Part shown: positions 1 to 10,547 of the stretch, one piece after another
Layout of the letters: every line of letters starts with the position of its first letter
Position numbering within the stretch: position 1 is the stretch's first letter
Assembly: GCF_905220415.1 (NCBI RefSeq)
Contig: NC_059561.1
Location: 7,208,001 to 7,272,000 of the forward strand
Direction: 5' to 3'
DNA: 64,000 nucleotides
DNA from: Colias croceus
Taxonomy: Eukaryota > Arthropoda > Insecta > Lepidoptera > Pieridae
Notes under the pieces: model-generated
What the model saw: the letters and a program-made list of their open reading frames with translations, nothing else
Database searches by the model: none
Told to the model about the DNA's origin: nothing
Program-made: the position numbers and the translations under genes

Positions 1-41
1 GAAAAATCGATAGGAGTTATGTTGCAGCTTCTAATCCATAC

Positions 42-259
42 TAATATTTTATATTATAAATGCGAAAGTAACTCTGTCTGTCTGTCTGTTACTCAATCAC
101 ATTTTAACTACTGAACCAATTTGCATGAAAATTGGTATAGAGATATTTTGATACCCGAGAAAGGACATAAGAAAGCTTTTATCCCGGGAATCCCACGGGA
201 ACGGGAATAATGCGGGTTTTTCTTTGACTGCGCGGGCGATGCCGCGGGTGGAAAGCTAG
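42..259 (+). mobile_element. Helitron-like copy, ATTATAAATGCGAAAG family
   Basis: Starts around TAATATTTTATATTATAAAT, has CTGTCTGTCTGTC and the CCCACGGGAACGGGAA block, and ends GATGCCGCGGGTGGAAAGCTAG followed by T. A GC-rich hairpin just before CTAG and an A/T insertion context are Helitron hallmarks. Confidence 0.72.
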
Positions 260-269
260 TAACATAATA

Positions 270-480
270 ATCGACTTGTTGCATTAAGTTCCCCTAAATA
301 AAGAAAGAGAGTTTGTTTGTTTGAACGCAATAATCGCAAGAACTATGGGTACGTTTGGAAAAATGCTTTTAGTGTTAGATATTGAGGAAGTCTATAATAG
401 GTATAACTACGCTGAACAATAGGAGCGCAGCGGAGCAATGCGGGAAGACCCGCTGGACGCTGGGCACAGACAGCAAAGTA
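270..480 (+). mobile_element. Degenerate Helitron-like copy, GAACGCGCTAATCTCAGGAAC family
   Basis: Shares GAGTTTGTTTGTTTGAACGC, AACTA and AGTGTTAGAT with copies at 35886 and 31020. The 3' half (GGAGCGCAGCGGAGC) is diverged and there is no CTAG end. Confidence 0.5.
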
Positions 481-962
481 ATATAATAATATACATACAA
501 TTTCTATTTAAAATTATTATTTATTATTAAACATACATACATACAATCACAATTTATTACAATATACAATTTATATTCATGTAAAAGTAGGTATATAAAA
601 ATTATTATTAGGTACCTACGTCCTTGAATTAAATTATTTATTAAACAAATAGGTACTTACATAATTAAACACAATAAACTATAAATCACTTACCAAGCGA
701 TTTATGTTTGTACGTAAATACGTTCAAACATATAAAACAAACAATAAAACGGTTTAAAATCCAATATATTTAACCAAATAAGACAATTCCTTCGCGATCG
801 CTCCACAAATAGTGATGTTTATTTGTTTCTCGACGTGTCGGTATGTCTGTGGCGCCAATCGCCGAATTTGGCGGGAATAATATGTAAATAAATAGAATGC
901 TTGGGCAAAATACATTTTATTTCATAGCATATATTTTACTCCTCGCATATGGAAAATTAATA

Positions 963-1115
963 AATTATTAACTCAAACATTTATTTATTCAATATAAGAC
1001 TTCTTCTAGAAGCACTTTTGAATCGTCATAACAATTTTAACATTTACCATCGATTCGGAAAGCAGTATCTATGGAGAAGAACCGGCAAGACACTGGAGAA
1101 AATGTTTTGGTTAGC
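963..1115 (-). mobile_element. 3' end fragment of the same LINE family as 12650-13390
   Basis: Reverse-complement match to the 3' UTR at 13225-13375: shared blocks include TGAATAAATAAATG, GACGATTC, GGTAAATGTTAAAAT, CTGCTTTCCGAATCG and TTCTTCTCCATAGAT (read on the minus strand). Confidence 0.75.
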
Positions 1116-1151
1116 TCAGCTACGGACTAATTTTTTGCCTCTTAAGTCTTA

Positions 1152-1310
1152 CTAGCGGTCCTCCCCGGCTTCACCAATCACCTGTGGTACAAATATAGCC
1201 TATTGAATTCAGGGATGACGTATGCAACGGCGAAAGACATTTTCGAAATCGGTCCAGAGATAAGCGCGTTCAAACATACAAACTCTTCAGTCTAGAGAAA
1301 TATGTCAGTA
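1152..1310 (-). mobile_element. Degenerate Helitron-like copy
   Basis: Starts CTAGCGGTCCTCCCCGGCTT, then ATCGGTCCAGAGATAAGCGC and CAAACTCTTCAG, mixing features of two families below. No coding content. Confidence 0.55.
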
Positions 1311-2084
1311 TACATATTTCTCTAATAATCTCTACAAATATTGTATTGTATAATATACTAGCTCCATCCCGTTGTTTCACTTCAGTTTCCTATAAGGATT
1401 GATTTTTGAAAAGTAGCCAATTTTTTATGAGATTATAGTTTTATCTAAATTTCCGAAGTATAAAACTTTGACAGTATTATAACTGTAACGTTTCAACCCG
1501 AGTGAAACCAAGGCAATTAGCTAGTTAATAAAATTTTAAGATATTAGTACTCAACAATTTAATCAAAAGCAGTCTTGAAGCTAAACAATTGTTTATAACT
1601 CAGCACTTAGTCACAAGTGCTACAAGTGTGTATGAAGGAATATTTGAAGTGTTTCTTAAAGAACACAATGGATATTGTAGTAAGTACATAATAATGTACT
1701 TTTGAACTTTTAACGCGTGTTTTTTAGAGGAATATAATGTTAACTCGTTTTTAACTCGTTCAGACGTTTTTATATGAGCTAAACCTCTATGATAAATATT
1801 TCGTCATAAGTTTGTATTAGTGCAATAACTATAAAAACAATTGGAGTAACAGATAAAAATAGGATCGATTCAGCGCCATTTTATGACATCGTTTTCGTTC
1901 AAAGGAAATAATTATCTCTTTTATTTTATTATACTGTTCGATTCAACTAATCGGGGAGAACATAAACAATAAGAAGTAATACACAGATATACGTAGCTAT
2001 ACTTATACGAAATAAAGTTTTTACTATAATGTAGAAAAAATAATTCATTAGACTCAATCTATAAGTAGTAAATCCATCTCTAAT

Positions 2085-2122
2085 CTAAATACTCTTTCGC
2101 AGGAGCGCTAATATGCTGCTTC
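2085..2122 (+). repeat. Duplicated intron-end/exon-start of gene A, copy 1 (decoy acceptor)
   Basis: Reads TCTTTCGCAG then GAGCGCTAATATGCTGCTT, nearly identical to the true acceptor and first codons at 2691-2720. After about 17 bases it diverges from the exon and soon reaches a stop, so it cannot serve as the full exon. A second such copy lies at 2612-2646. Confidence 0.75.
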
Positions 2123-2139
2123 GTTAGACCTTATCTATA

Positions 2140-2252
2140 CATATAATAAATCTGTAGAAGGGTCAATTCTGTACATTGAAAATATTGAAAAAATAAATAC
2201 CAGGGGGTGTTACTGGATCGATACCAAACCCAAATATGTGATTAAAAAAATT

Positions 2253-2291
<39 letters not shown>

Positions 2292-2582
2292 GAATGATGA
2301 AACTTGGTATAATTATACTTTATTATCCTGGGCGTAAAATAGGATACTTTTTATCCTGGAAAAATACGTAGAAAAAAATTTATCTTAATTTTTCAGTTTT
2401 ATCCATAGACGTTGTTCTGTAGAACCGCGAACACAATATGTTGCGTATTATTATAAGCCTAGCCGTATTTGGGTCCAATAGATATTTATAAGATGTCATT
2501 GTCAGAGTTAGTTAAAATGGAGAAATTAACCATCCACGCGAAGACCGACATCCGCGCGGACGGAGTCGCGGGCGGAAGCTAG
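2140..2582 (+). mobile_element. Helitron-like copy with TCTG microsatellite
   Basis: Begins near ATAATAAATCTGTAGAAGGG, contains (TCTG)n at about 2254-2291, and ends GGAGTCGCGGGCGGAAGCTAG with T next. It lies between two decoy acceptor copies of gene A. Confidence 0.72.
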
Positions 2583-2611
2583 TAGAATAATATAGATAAA
2601 CCTCTAATTTT

Positions 2612-2646
2612 GATCTTCTTTCCCAGGAGCGCTAATATGCTGCTTT
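2612..2646 (+). repeat. Duplicated intron-end/exon-start of gene A, copy 2 (decoy acceptor)
   Basis: Reads TTCTTTCCCAG then GAGCGCTAATATGCTGCTT (AG at 2625-2626), followed by AT-rich noncoding sequence. It shares the ATATG variant with copy 1, where the real exon has ATAGG, so copies 1 and 2 are closer to each other than to the exon. Confidence 0.75.
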
Positions 2647-2702
2647 ATTATATTCTAGTTATTAGTAGTGCTAAAATATGTAATCTAAATTTTCTTTCGC
2701 AG

Positions 2703-2890
2703 GAGCGCTAATAGGCTGCATCTTCGGCGGCATGGCGATGAGGCTTGGCAGACGTCGGGTGCTTCTCGCGATAGCTCTACCCCATACTGTGGCGTGGCTC
2801 GCCACTGCGCTGTCAACTAGTGTGGACATGGTGTCTGTCACATCGTTCTGTGGTGGCATGATTGTGTGCTGTATTACTATGATTACGCAG
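2703..2890 (+). CDS. Tret1-like: Gene A, internal exon of a Tret1-like sugar transporter (5' exons outside window)
   Basis: Membrane sugar transporter of the major facilitator superfamily. This exon encodes about 62 residues covering the TM2-TM3-TM4 region. The loop motif LGRRRVLL is the classical GRR loop of this family, and the hydrophobic run ends at MITQ. The exon is bounded by TTTCGCAG (AG at 2701-2702) and GTAAAT at 2891. It enters with two bases completing a Gly codon and leaves in phase 0, which joins directly to the exon at 9516. Length and phase equal those of the 57212-57399 exon of gene B (188 nt). The preceding exon, homologous to 56660-56825, was not found between 1 and 2700, so it probably lies upstream of the window. 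The TM4 position that is usually Arg in the GR motif is not Arg here (TSFCGG). Confidence 0.88.
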
Positions 2891-3397
2891 GTAAATAAAA
2901 GTCAATAATTTAATGTTTTTTGGCGGGATTTTAACGCATTTTTCATTTAAAAAAATAACATAGGGTAATTTGGAGATATTTTAACACATTTTTCAATCGT
3001 AGTTGATACTCGAAGTTAAATAGATTGTTTCTAACTGTCGAGTTAAATTGTAACATTTAATAAATCACGTTTGAAAATTCGATTAAAATTTCGATTTCAG
3101 AAGATTATTGGCTGAGATCATGCCAGTAATTCTACAAGCCTAGCAATATCTGTTTCGAATTACAAAACTGTTAAAAAGTTACTCATACTCATACTACACT
3201 GTACACATATTATATCAATACTTATCTCTCCCTAATGACTTTTAACTGTAACTTAGTTAATCTTTTTTACTTTCCGTATGAGGTACGAGCATGACCCCAA
3301 AAATACACCTTTCTGTAATCCCACTCTCCGTTTGTTTACGGAATTGCAGAAAAACATAATAAATCAAACAACATCGTAATAACAAATCTTATCACTA

Positions 3398-3582
3398 TCA
3401 CTACATAGTATAAAACAAAGTCGCTTTCTCTGTCCCTATGTATTGTATGCTTAAATCTTTAAAACTACGCAACGGATTTTGATGCGATTTTTTTAATAGA
3501 TAAAGTGATTCAAGAGGAAGGTTTTGGTATATAATTTAGTAGGTTTTAGACAAAGCGGGCGTAGCCGCGGGCGGTAAGCTAG
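3398..3582 (+). mobile_element. Helitron-like copy, TCACTACATAGTATAAAAC family
   Basis: 5' TCACTACATAGTATAAAACA after A, 3' GTAGCCGCGGGCGGTAAGCTAG-type end with hairpin (GCGGGCGTAGCCGC). Body blocks: GTCGCTTTCTCTGTCCCTAT, AACTACGCAACGGATTTTGA. Confidence 0.75.
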
Positions 3583-3713
3583 CTGGTAACAAAGTAAAGT
3601 AAATATCAGAGAAACACCAACATTGTAATTATATGAGTTCGCGTTCATCAATCTTGAGTAAAATTAGTTTTATGATGCTGTTATCTCGATATTCCTACGT
3701 ACTTATTAATTAA

Positions 3714-3790
3714 CTAGCTGTTGCCCGCGACTTCGTCCGCGATTAGGTCGTTTTTCGTCATTCGTTGTTTAAAAAAAATACGTGACACTT
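3714..3790 (-). mobile_element. Helitron-like 3' end fragment
   Basis: Begins CTAGCTGTTGCCCGCGACTT, a minus-strand 3' end of a Helitron-like element. The remainder is not traceable beyond a short stretch. Confidence 0.45.
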
Positions 3791-4116
3791 TATTTTAAAA
3801 TTTTCTTAATTATTGTCTCTTATAAAATTTAACTACATTAAAATTGAACACTCTGATAAGAAAATCTTAAAATCTGAAGAAAACATGAATGTGGTTTAAA
3901 TTCTACATTACTTAGTATCAAATAATAATCTAAATTAAATGTAGATTAACAGTTTGAGCACACCATTATAGAATATGTACCTAAGTATTAAATTACGTTA
4001 GTTTACATAGTAACTTTACTAAAAACACGATGACTATCTTTCGCGCTCGATACCACAAACTAAGCATGTTTGTGGTACGTGGCCCGCGTCACTTGACCCC
4101 CATCTGGATCCATGAT

Positions 4117-4257
4117 GATGATTCCATCCTGAAGATGATTCAGAAGATGATTCTGAAGATGATTCTGAAGATGATTCAGAAGATGATTCTGAAGATGATT
4201 CTGAAGATGATTCAGAAGATGATTCTGAAGATGATCCAGGATGATTCCATCCTGAAG
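4117..4257. repeat. 12-bp minisatellite GATGATTCTGAA (8 units)
   Basis: Units from 4134 to 4229. Third-base variants follow the order A,T,T,A,T,T,A,T, a 36-bp higher-order period. The array is bracketed by two copies of GATGATTCCATCCTGAA. One frame would read Asp-Asp-Ser-Glu repeats but is closed by stops on both sides, so it is not treated as coding. Confidence 0.9.
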
Positions 4258-5168
4258 ATGATTTCTTTTGCCTGGAAGAAATCACCGTCGCCTAACAAAT
4301 GTAATGTGTTTTCTTATAAAACCGTAACATAATTTATTTTATCTACTTAAATAATGAAAATGATATATTTATAAAATATAAAACATATTATTTAAAATGA
4401 TTAAAAATAAATAAATGAAGCAACTACGATTCAAAGAAAACATCTTTTTCAGTGTGAAAATGCTCTAAGCAATCCTGGATGATGAACTGTATATCATGTA
4501 CCTACTCTGATCCCAGTACGGTCGGTACGTCGATAGCCATAACGATTAATATTATAATCAGATAACCGCAAAGTCAAAATAAAAACATTACTTGTAAAGT
4601 TGTGAGTGCAAAATTTACGTTTCATTTGGCAATAACATTTTTTTCGGTACTAAAACGTAGTAGTTTGATATGTGGTTGGCTGCCCCTCCTCTCCTTCCTG
4701 AAAATTACCCTCCAAAATTTCCCGAGATACTTCCAATGATTGAACCATTGGACGTTGGACATTAACTTCAGTCAAAAATTGACGAAGCGGATGATTACTA
4801 ATTTCCACTTAATCCTCGCTGCTACTGTCTTTATCATCAAATCATCAATTTTCAAGTGGTGTAGTAAAAATATCAGCAGAAATCGTCTTCCAAAGGCGAT
4901 ATAATTTTATTAGCATTGAATAAAAAAATCAAAAGTTAACTGTAAATCTATAAAAAAAGCTAAGTACTTACAAATAAAATTTTATCAAAAACTTATGTTC
5001 CCAATGCACCTCAAAATAATAAAAGAATCATTCATTTCATTTCATTTCAATAAATACCTGTAAGTAACAACTTACCTTTTGTGGGAACGCATGATGGTGA
5101 AAATTCACAAAACACGAAGATTGCATTTGATATTTTTGGTTTTATGGCATTCAATTGCTTTATAAATA

Positions 5169-5363
5169 TCACTACATAGTATAAAAAAAGTCGCTTTCTG
5201 TGTCCCTATGTCCCTATGTCCCTTTGTATGCTTAAATCTTTAAAACTTCGCAACAGATTTTGATGCGGTTTTTTTAATAGATAGACTGATTCAACAGGAA
5301 GGTTTTAGTACATAATTTATTAGGTTTTAGACAAAGCGGACGAAGCCCCGGGCGGTAAGCTAG
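5169..5363 (+). mobile_element. Helitron-like copy, TCACTACATAGTATAAAAC family
   Basis: A|TCACTACATAGTATAAAAAA to GGGCGGTAAGCTAG|T, closely similar to 3398-3582. GTCCCTAT is duplicated inside. Confidence 0.75.
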
Positions 5364-5592
5364 TAAATTTATAAAACACGAAGATTTTAAAAATTGTAAC
5401 TAATGAACACAACAATATATTATTATACTCTTTGGAACACAATCATTAGATTAACTGTAGATAATGGTGTCTATTTTTACTTAAAATAATAAACATCTAA
5501 GTACCCTCACTTTAAAAAAAATGTAGTTTATTATTTACACGAAATATATCTTTCTATCTAAATTATTAATTTTTAACATTGTGTTCAGTAGT

Positions 5593-5945
5593 GTTAACAT
5601 GTAAATTGATTTGATTTTTACGAAATCTCATAGATGGCGCTGTTACAAAATTAACATTATACAACTTACATTCTTTAAGCTACGTTTCTCTTCCCAAGTT
5701 ACTTAAATGGCATAATTTTTATAGTGTCAATCTAGATATTGTCAAACAACATTTATATATGCGTCATTTGATTATTAATTTCCAATAGTTAACGTGTAAA
5801 TTGATTTGATTTTTATAACATTTAATAGATGGCGCTGTTTCTAATTTGTCTTTATACTACTAAATTCATTAAACTGTTTCTCTGCCCAAATTACGTAAAT
5901 GACATAGTTTTTATTTTGTAAAGCTAGATAATAGCATGGCTTACT
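5593..5945 (+). repeat. Tandem duplication, period about 195 bp
   Basis: Copy 1 begins GTTAACATGTAAATTGATTT (5593), copy 2 GTTAACGTGTAAATTGATTT (5788). Both go on with TAGATGGCGCTGTT and a CTCT(T/G)CCCAA(G/A)TTAC block. Copies differ by perhaps 20-25 percent. Confidence 0.8.
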
Positions 5946-6149
5946 CGAAACCAACATTTAAACATGAGTCTTTAGATTGTACGCTGTCGTAGTACACGGA
6001 ATATGTAAGAAAAATAAAGGTTCACAGCTCCTCCCCCGTAGATGATAGCTTAATAATATGTAGCCTATAGCCTCACCCGACCTGTTAGTAATATTCATGC
6101 AAAATTTGAAGTCAATCTATGCAGTACTTTTCGAGATTAGCTCGGACAA

Positions 6150-6185
6150 ACATACAGACAAACAGACAAACAGACAAACAGACAA
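6150..6185 (+). repeat. Short tandem repeat ACAGACAA
   Basis: About four units of an 8-base motif, part of a degenerate Helitron-like sequence (5995-6200) that carries CAAACATACAGACAAACA. Confidence 0.7.
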
Positions 6186-6845
6186 AAATTCTAAAAACTA
6201 TGTTTTTGGCTTCTATATCGATTATAGATCACGGCCCAGATATTCTTTTAAAAAAATATTCAATGTACAGTTTTGACTTTCCTACGATTTTATTATATGT
6301 ATAGATTGTCTAGAATTAATTACTGGACCTAGATGCTATAAATTATTAGTTTAATCGGTCGACAAAGCATGCCGTATCATTAACTCAATCATTACTACTA
6401 TACTATGTAGTATGTTCAAATGAATTTGAAAATATATTGGACACATAAGCAACATAAGTTAGAGATCGATTCTGCGTAGAGTTCCTGTTATTATTATTTT
6501 GGTTTTAATGAATTTTCTAATAATACAAGTAGACAAGTACCTAGAGTTTGTTAGAGTGTATGATTTTATGGATTTATTCCGAAATGGATAAACCAAACTG
6601 TTTGAAACTTCTTCACTTGTAAAATAACGGGATTTTACGTGCCATAAGGTACATCGATTACTGAATGAACCCGGGCTAGCCATGATGTATGACAGGTGTT
6701 TTCTGTTATTTATTGCAAGTTGCAACTATATCCTTTTATCTAGATTCTGGACTATTACTAACAATCTTCATAAATAATATTTTATTCATTATAATATGTG
6801 CATTTTAAATACATTTAAAACATCTAAACTTACATTAAAAATTCT

Positions 6846-6900
6846 TACTATCGAACCCACAACCTTTCGATTAAACCTGTCACCACTGCACTAATCATGA
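6846..6900 (-). mobile_element. Possible tRNA-like SINE relic
   Basis: On the minus strand, TTAGTGCAGTGGTGACAGG resembles a box A region and AAGGTTGTGGGTTCGATAG a box B. Short, without a recognised body. Confidence 0.35.
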
Positions 6901-7702
6901 ATAAAAACAGACTATAATAAATAACATACAAATAAAGACTGTTATATAACTGAGGTCAGATAAATGTGGGTCACAGGTGTGGACTATTATATCGCGTTGT
7001 TTTGCGTATGTTTATATGACTTTTGTGAATTTATCGTAGCATATATTTAAAAGAAATTTTTTTTATATAATAGCACACAGTAGGGAATATTTTGTGGACT
7101 ATATTGTAGTAACATCGTAATTCAAATTTATTCGAGAAGAGACTTGATCTCCGTTTATCCTTATCATGGACACTTTCCATACGACTATTCTTAATTAAAA
7201 AAAAAATTCAACTTCCTTTAGCAAATGTGAAGCATTCCACCTCTGAATAATGTAGCATATAACTAATATAAGACTTTTCAAAATGGGCTCAGTTGTTTTC
7301 GAGTTTAGCTCTACCTCTAACAAACTTGCAAAAAATCAAATAGGTAATCTGAATAATATTAGCGTACAATATAGGTGACCTAAGTGGGAACATAACCAAA
7401 TGCGTAACAAATATCCTATTCAATATGTTTATCCCACAATATCCATAGAAATCCCATTCTATATAATTTCCCCACGATAGATCATAGATCCATCCTTATT
7501 TGGAAATTGACATAACTGATTGTAATTATTGTAACAGTTGTAATGTGAGAATGATAGCGGTGTCTTTTACTGTTGTGGAAATTACTTGTAAAGAATCTGG
7601 AGAATTGTCTGTCTATTTGAGTATGTAGTAGTAATTACTGAGACGATTTTAATGTGGTTTGTGTTCGGTTGAAATGATTTTAACGATTAGTTCTATGTTA
7701 TA

Positions 7703-7894
7703 GTATATTCAGATCATAAACCATTAGAAAATATGTACATCAATTCTAGGACTGATGAGGAGCTGGGTGATTTGACATATTATCTATCCCAATACAATTT
7801 TAAGATAAAATATAACCCGGGACAGTCAAATCAAGTAGCTGACTGTTTAAGCAGAAATTATCTTTTTAAGAAATTGGTTAAAGCTAAATCATAA
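7703..7894 (+). pseudogene. Gypsy-type LTR retrotransposon fragment (RNase H region)
   Basis: A 63-codon open stretch with the classical RNase H end of a Ty3/gypsy polyprotein: YSDHKPLENM, then RTDEELGDLTYYLSQYNFKI, NPGQSN, VADCLSRN, ending in a stop. Nothing upstream or downstream continues the polyprotein (no integrase or LTR seen), so it is an isolated fragment. Confidence 0.82.
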
Positions 7895-8456
7895 AGATTA
7901 GAAGTTATTCTAATCTAAGAAAATAATATCAGGGTGGATATCTATTCAAGTAAAATATAGTAAATTACATTTCCAAGAATTTCATTTCGCTGTTATCAAT
8001 ATTATATTTCGATATGAATCCAATTTCCTTCACCAATGATTAGGGTTGTCAACGCTTCCGTATAAACTTGCCAATTTAAATATTATATTGAGACTATCAC
8101 TGTAGAATAATATACACTCTACTCATGTGAAAAAAAGTTCACGTATTACATACATAGTACATACACATTTCTCGAGTTATGATTTTAGTTATATAGTTTT
8201 CATCGATGTATGTGATACTACTGGTTTTTATAGTAATTAGTAGGTGATAAATACCCTTGTAGTAAGCAAATTGGATGATGAAATTACTGACCCTACCGAT
8301 GAAATTGTAGTTGATTGAAAATGAAACATCAATTTTGTTTCCTTTCTTTTTTTTTCTGGTCCCATCAATAGTTCCTAAACTTACCTTTTGCCCTGAAAGT
8401 CAGAAAAAGATAGCTGCTAAGTAACAAGATAGCATGCTTTTTTGTAAGTTTTCTGT

Positions 8457-8681
8457 ATGTTTAAAAAAATGTGTGCGTGTACTAGTGTACGTGTGAGTGT
8501 ACACAAAGAAGTGAAGCTTCTTTATGACCTTATTTTAAAAAAAAATAATTTACTATATGCAACTTTACAGAAATACGTCGAATCATGCGTAGTAGGGATA
8601 AGAACAAGATGGCGCGTAACGGAAAAATGTTACAATAAATTTTTTTCCAACCCCAATAAAAAAGTTTCACTTCAAAAATAA
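8457..8681 (+). repeat. Interspersed repeat, GTGTGCGTGTACTAGTGTAC family, copy 1
   Basis: Closely matches 18246-18475: GAAGTGAAGCTTCTTTATGA, CTTTACAGAAATACGTCGAA, TGGCGCGTAACGGAAAAATG, ending AAAAAGTTTCACTTCAA. The GAAGTGAAACTTCTT-like blocks near both ends face each other as short inverted repeats. Confidence 0.8.
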
Positions 8682-9515
8682 AATAACTCAGTGACAACCC
8701 TACCACTGATCCAAGTAAAACATCCAATAGGATGTTCCAGGAAGCGTGATTACTTTGTGTTTTATTGTTTTCTTATCTCATATTTATATAGAGGAAATTG
8801 GTAACAACCTTGCTTTGAAAGCAGACCAGTGAATACACATTAGATTTTTCATTTTACTCTATTTTGTAGGACTTCTAGATTAAATTGGAATGCGTTATTA
8901 GAATATATTTCTGATATCGTATTGTACCTTCTGCATAATGTTATTTTGTTAGATATTTCATATAAATATATTTTTAGCTTGAAATTTTGGTGAAGTTACA
9001 TTTTATACATCAACTGGCGACCACCTCAACATAATATTCGGTAAAAAAATTACATTATTCATTAAAATTTTCAACTTAATTGGTCGTAGAAACCGGAAGA
9101 AACATACAGTCAAAATGTCAATCATTTTTTACCGTGCATATTTTCGTATATAAAAGCCACAATAAAAGCTGTTATTTTGACATTACAAACAAATACATAC
9201 TTCAATTTTCGGTCATAAACAATTTCTTACCATTCGCCACGGTTTATTATTTATCACGCATCATCTTCATTAGATACGCTTATTATATTATCTACATAAA
9301 TATGTTTTAAACAATCATACAGAAACAAAAGAACAAACATGTTTTTCATATACTTAACAATAAATTGACAATCGCTTTATGCGCAAAAATCATAATATGT
9401 TATACGAAATTAAATCTGCGTACTACTGAAAACAGTTTTTAAACAACCTTAGGTAATTTATTTCCAAGTCTTTTTGTTATCAATAACAACTAATTGTATT
9501 TTCTTTTGTCCCCAG

Positions 9516-10547
9516 GTATACATAACAGAAATAGCCGTACCCGAAATCCGAGGCTGCTTAAGCTCAGTACTAAAAATCCTGAGCCAAATCGGCATCCTCA
9601 TATCCTTCTCCCTTGGAGCCTATTTGAATTGGCACCAGCTCGCGTTAGTAGTAGCTGCAGCACCCGTACTTCTCTTCGTGGCCCTTCTATTTGTCCCTGA
9701 AACACCATCGTCCCTTCTCTTGAGAGGCAAAGAAGAAAAAGCCGCAGAATCCTTACAATGGCTACGAGGCCCAGATGCAGATATACGTCAGGAATTGGCA
9801 ACAATCAGAACCAACATCTTAGCAAGCAAGCAGTTCAATGATGGAAAAGCAGGCAAACTCAAAGCGCTTTTGTCCAAACGTTTAACTAGACCCGTTCTGA
9901 TCACGTGTGGCTTGATGTTCTTCCAAAGGTTCACAGGCGCGCATGTGTTCAACTTCTACGCAGTTCCAATGTTCAAAAAGACCTTCAGAATGATGAATCC
10001 GCATGGAGGAGCTATTGCCACTAGTGTAGTTCAGCTCTTAGCGTCTTGTTTATCTGGTATGCTGATTGACAACGTTGGTAGATTGCCGTTATTAATGATC
10101 AGCGGTGTTATGATGTCTATAGCTTTGGCCGGATTCGGATCTTACGCGTATTACGAAGATGTCTTCAGAAATTCAACAGATCTGACGCATGTAGAGCCAG
10201 GTTCATACGACTGGATACCTTTGCTCTGCGTTCTGACGTTTACAATTGCTTTTTCTTTGGGAATCAGTCCGATATCTTCACTACTTATTGGGGAACTATT
10301 TCCTTTGGAATACAGAAGCACTGGAAGCGCTCTGGCCACAAGTTTCAGCCATCTATGCGGTTTTGTGAACGTTAAAACGGCTGCAGATTTTCAAGACCAC
10401 ATCGGATTGTATGGACTATTTTGGTTATACGCAGGAATATCAGTGCTATGCCTTCTTTTCGTAGTCCTTTTCGTGCCTGAAACGAAAGGTCGAGAAATTG
10501 ATGAAATGGACCCAAAATACGTCGAATCCTTGTGTATTAATCGATAG
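9516..10547 (+). CDS. Tret1-like: Gene A, terminal exon of a Tret1-like sugar transporter
   Basis: Encodes 343 residues plus stop, from the end of TM4 to the C terminus of a 12-TM sugar transporter. The acceptor is CCCCAG (AG 9514-9515) and the exon opens in phase 0 with VYITEIAVPEIRG. Visible family signatures are PETP after TM6, a QR-GAH version of the TM7 sugar-binding motif, DNVGRLPLL between TM8 and TM9, GELFPLEYR in TM10 and PETKGRE at the C terminus. Transport of trehalose or another sugar across the plasma membrane is inferred from the family, not shown. Oddities: the PETPR motif reads PETPS, and the TM10 Trp position is Ser (codon TCA at 10278-10280), whereas gene B keeps Trp. The reading frame is intact, so the gene looks functional. 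No poly(A) signal could be singled out downstream. Confidence 0.92.
   Translation, partial: VYITEIAVPEIRGCLSSVLKILSQIGILISFSLGAYLNWHQLALVVAAAPVLLFVALLFVPETPSSLLLRGKEEKAAESLQWLRGPDADIRQELATIRTNILASKQFNDGKAGKLKALLSKRLTRPVLITCGLMFFQRFTGAHVFNFYAVPMFKKTFRMMNPHGGAIATSVVQLLASCLSGMLIDNVGRLPLLMISGVMMSIALAGFGSYAYYEDVFRNSTDLTHVEPGSYDWIPLLCVLTFTIAFSLGISPISSLLIGELFPLEYRSTGSALATSFSHLCGFVNVKTAADFQDHIGLYGLFWLYAGISVLCLLFVVLFVPETKGREIDEMDPKYVESLCINR

Larger units (their letters stand above)
2891..9515 (+). other. Gene A intron (6.6 kb) between the two visible exons
   Basis: Bounded by GT at 2891-2892 and CCCCAG ending at 9515, phase 0. Contents are mobile-element debris listed separately: two Helitron-like copies, a DDSE-type minisatellite, a 195-bp tandem duplication, a gypsy-type RNase H fragment and an 8.46-8.68 kb interspersed repeat. 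I see no exon-like reading frame in 5950-7690 or 8690-9470. Confidence 0.8.

Noticed and set aside
1669..1681. ATGGATATTGTA followed by GTAAGT, a possible first exon of gene A
   Set aside because: The exon with TM1 that must follow it was not found between 1681 and 2702, and four codons are too little evidence.
2254..2291. (TCTG)n and other short-period arrays as possible CRISPR
   Set aside because: No spacers; simple microsatellites within Helitron-like copies of a eukaryotic genome.
4030..4332. Overlapping ORFs on both strands through the GATGATTCTGAA array
   Set aside because: Open frames result from the 12-bp period; composition is pure repeat (KMILKMIQ or SSSE) and flanks are not coding-like.
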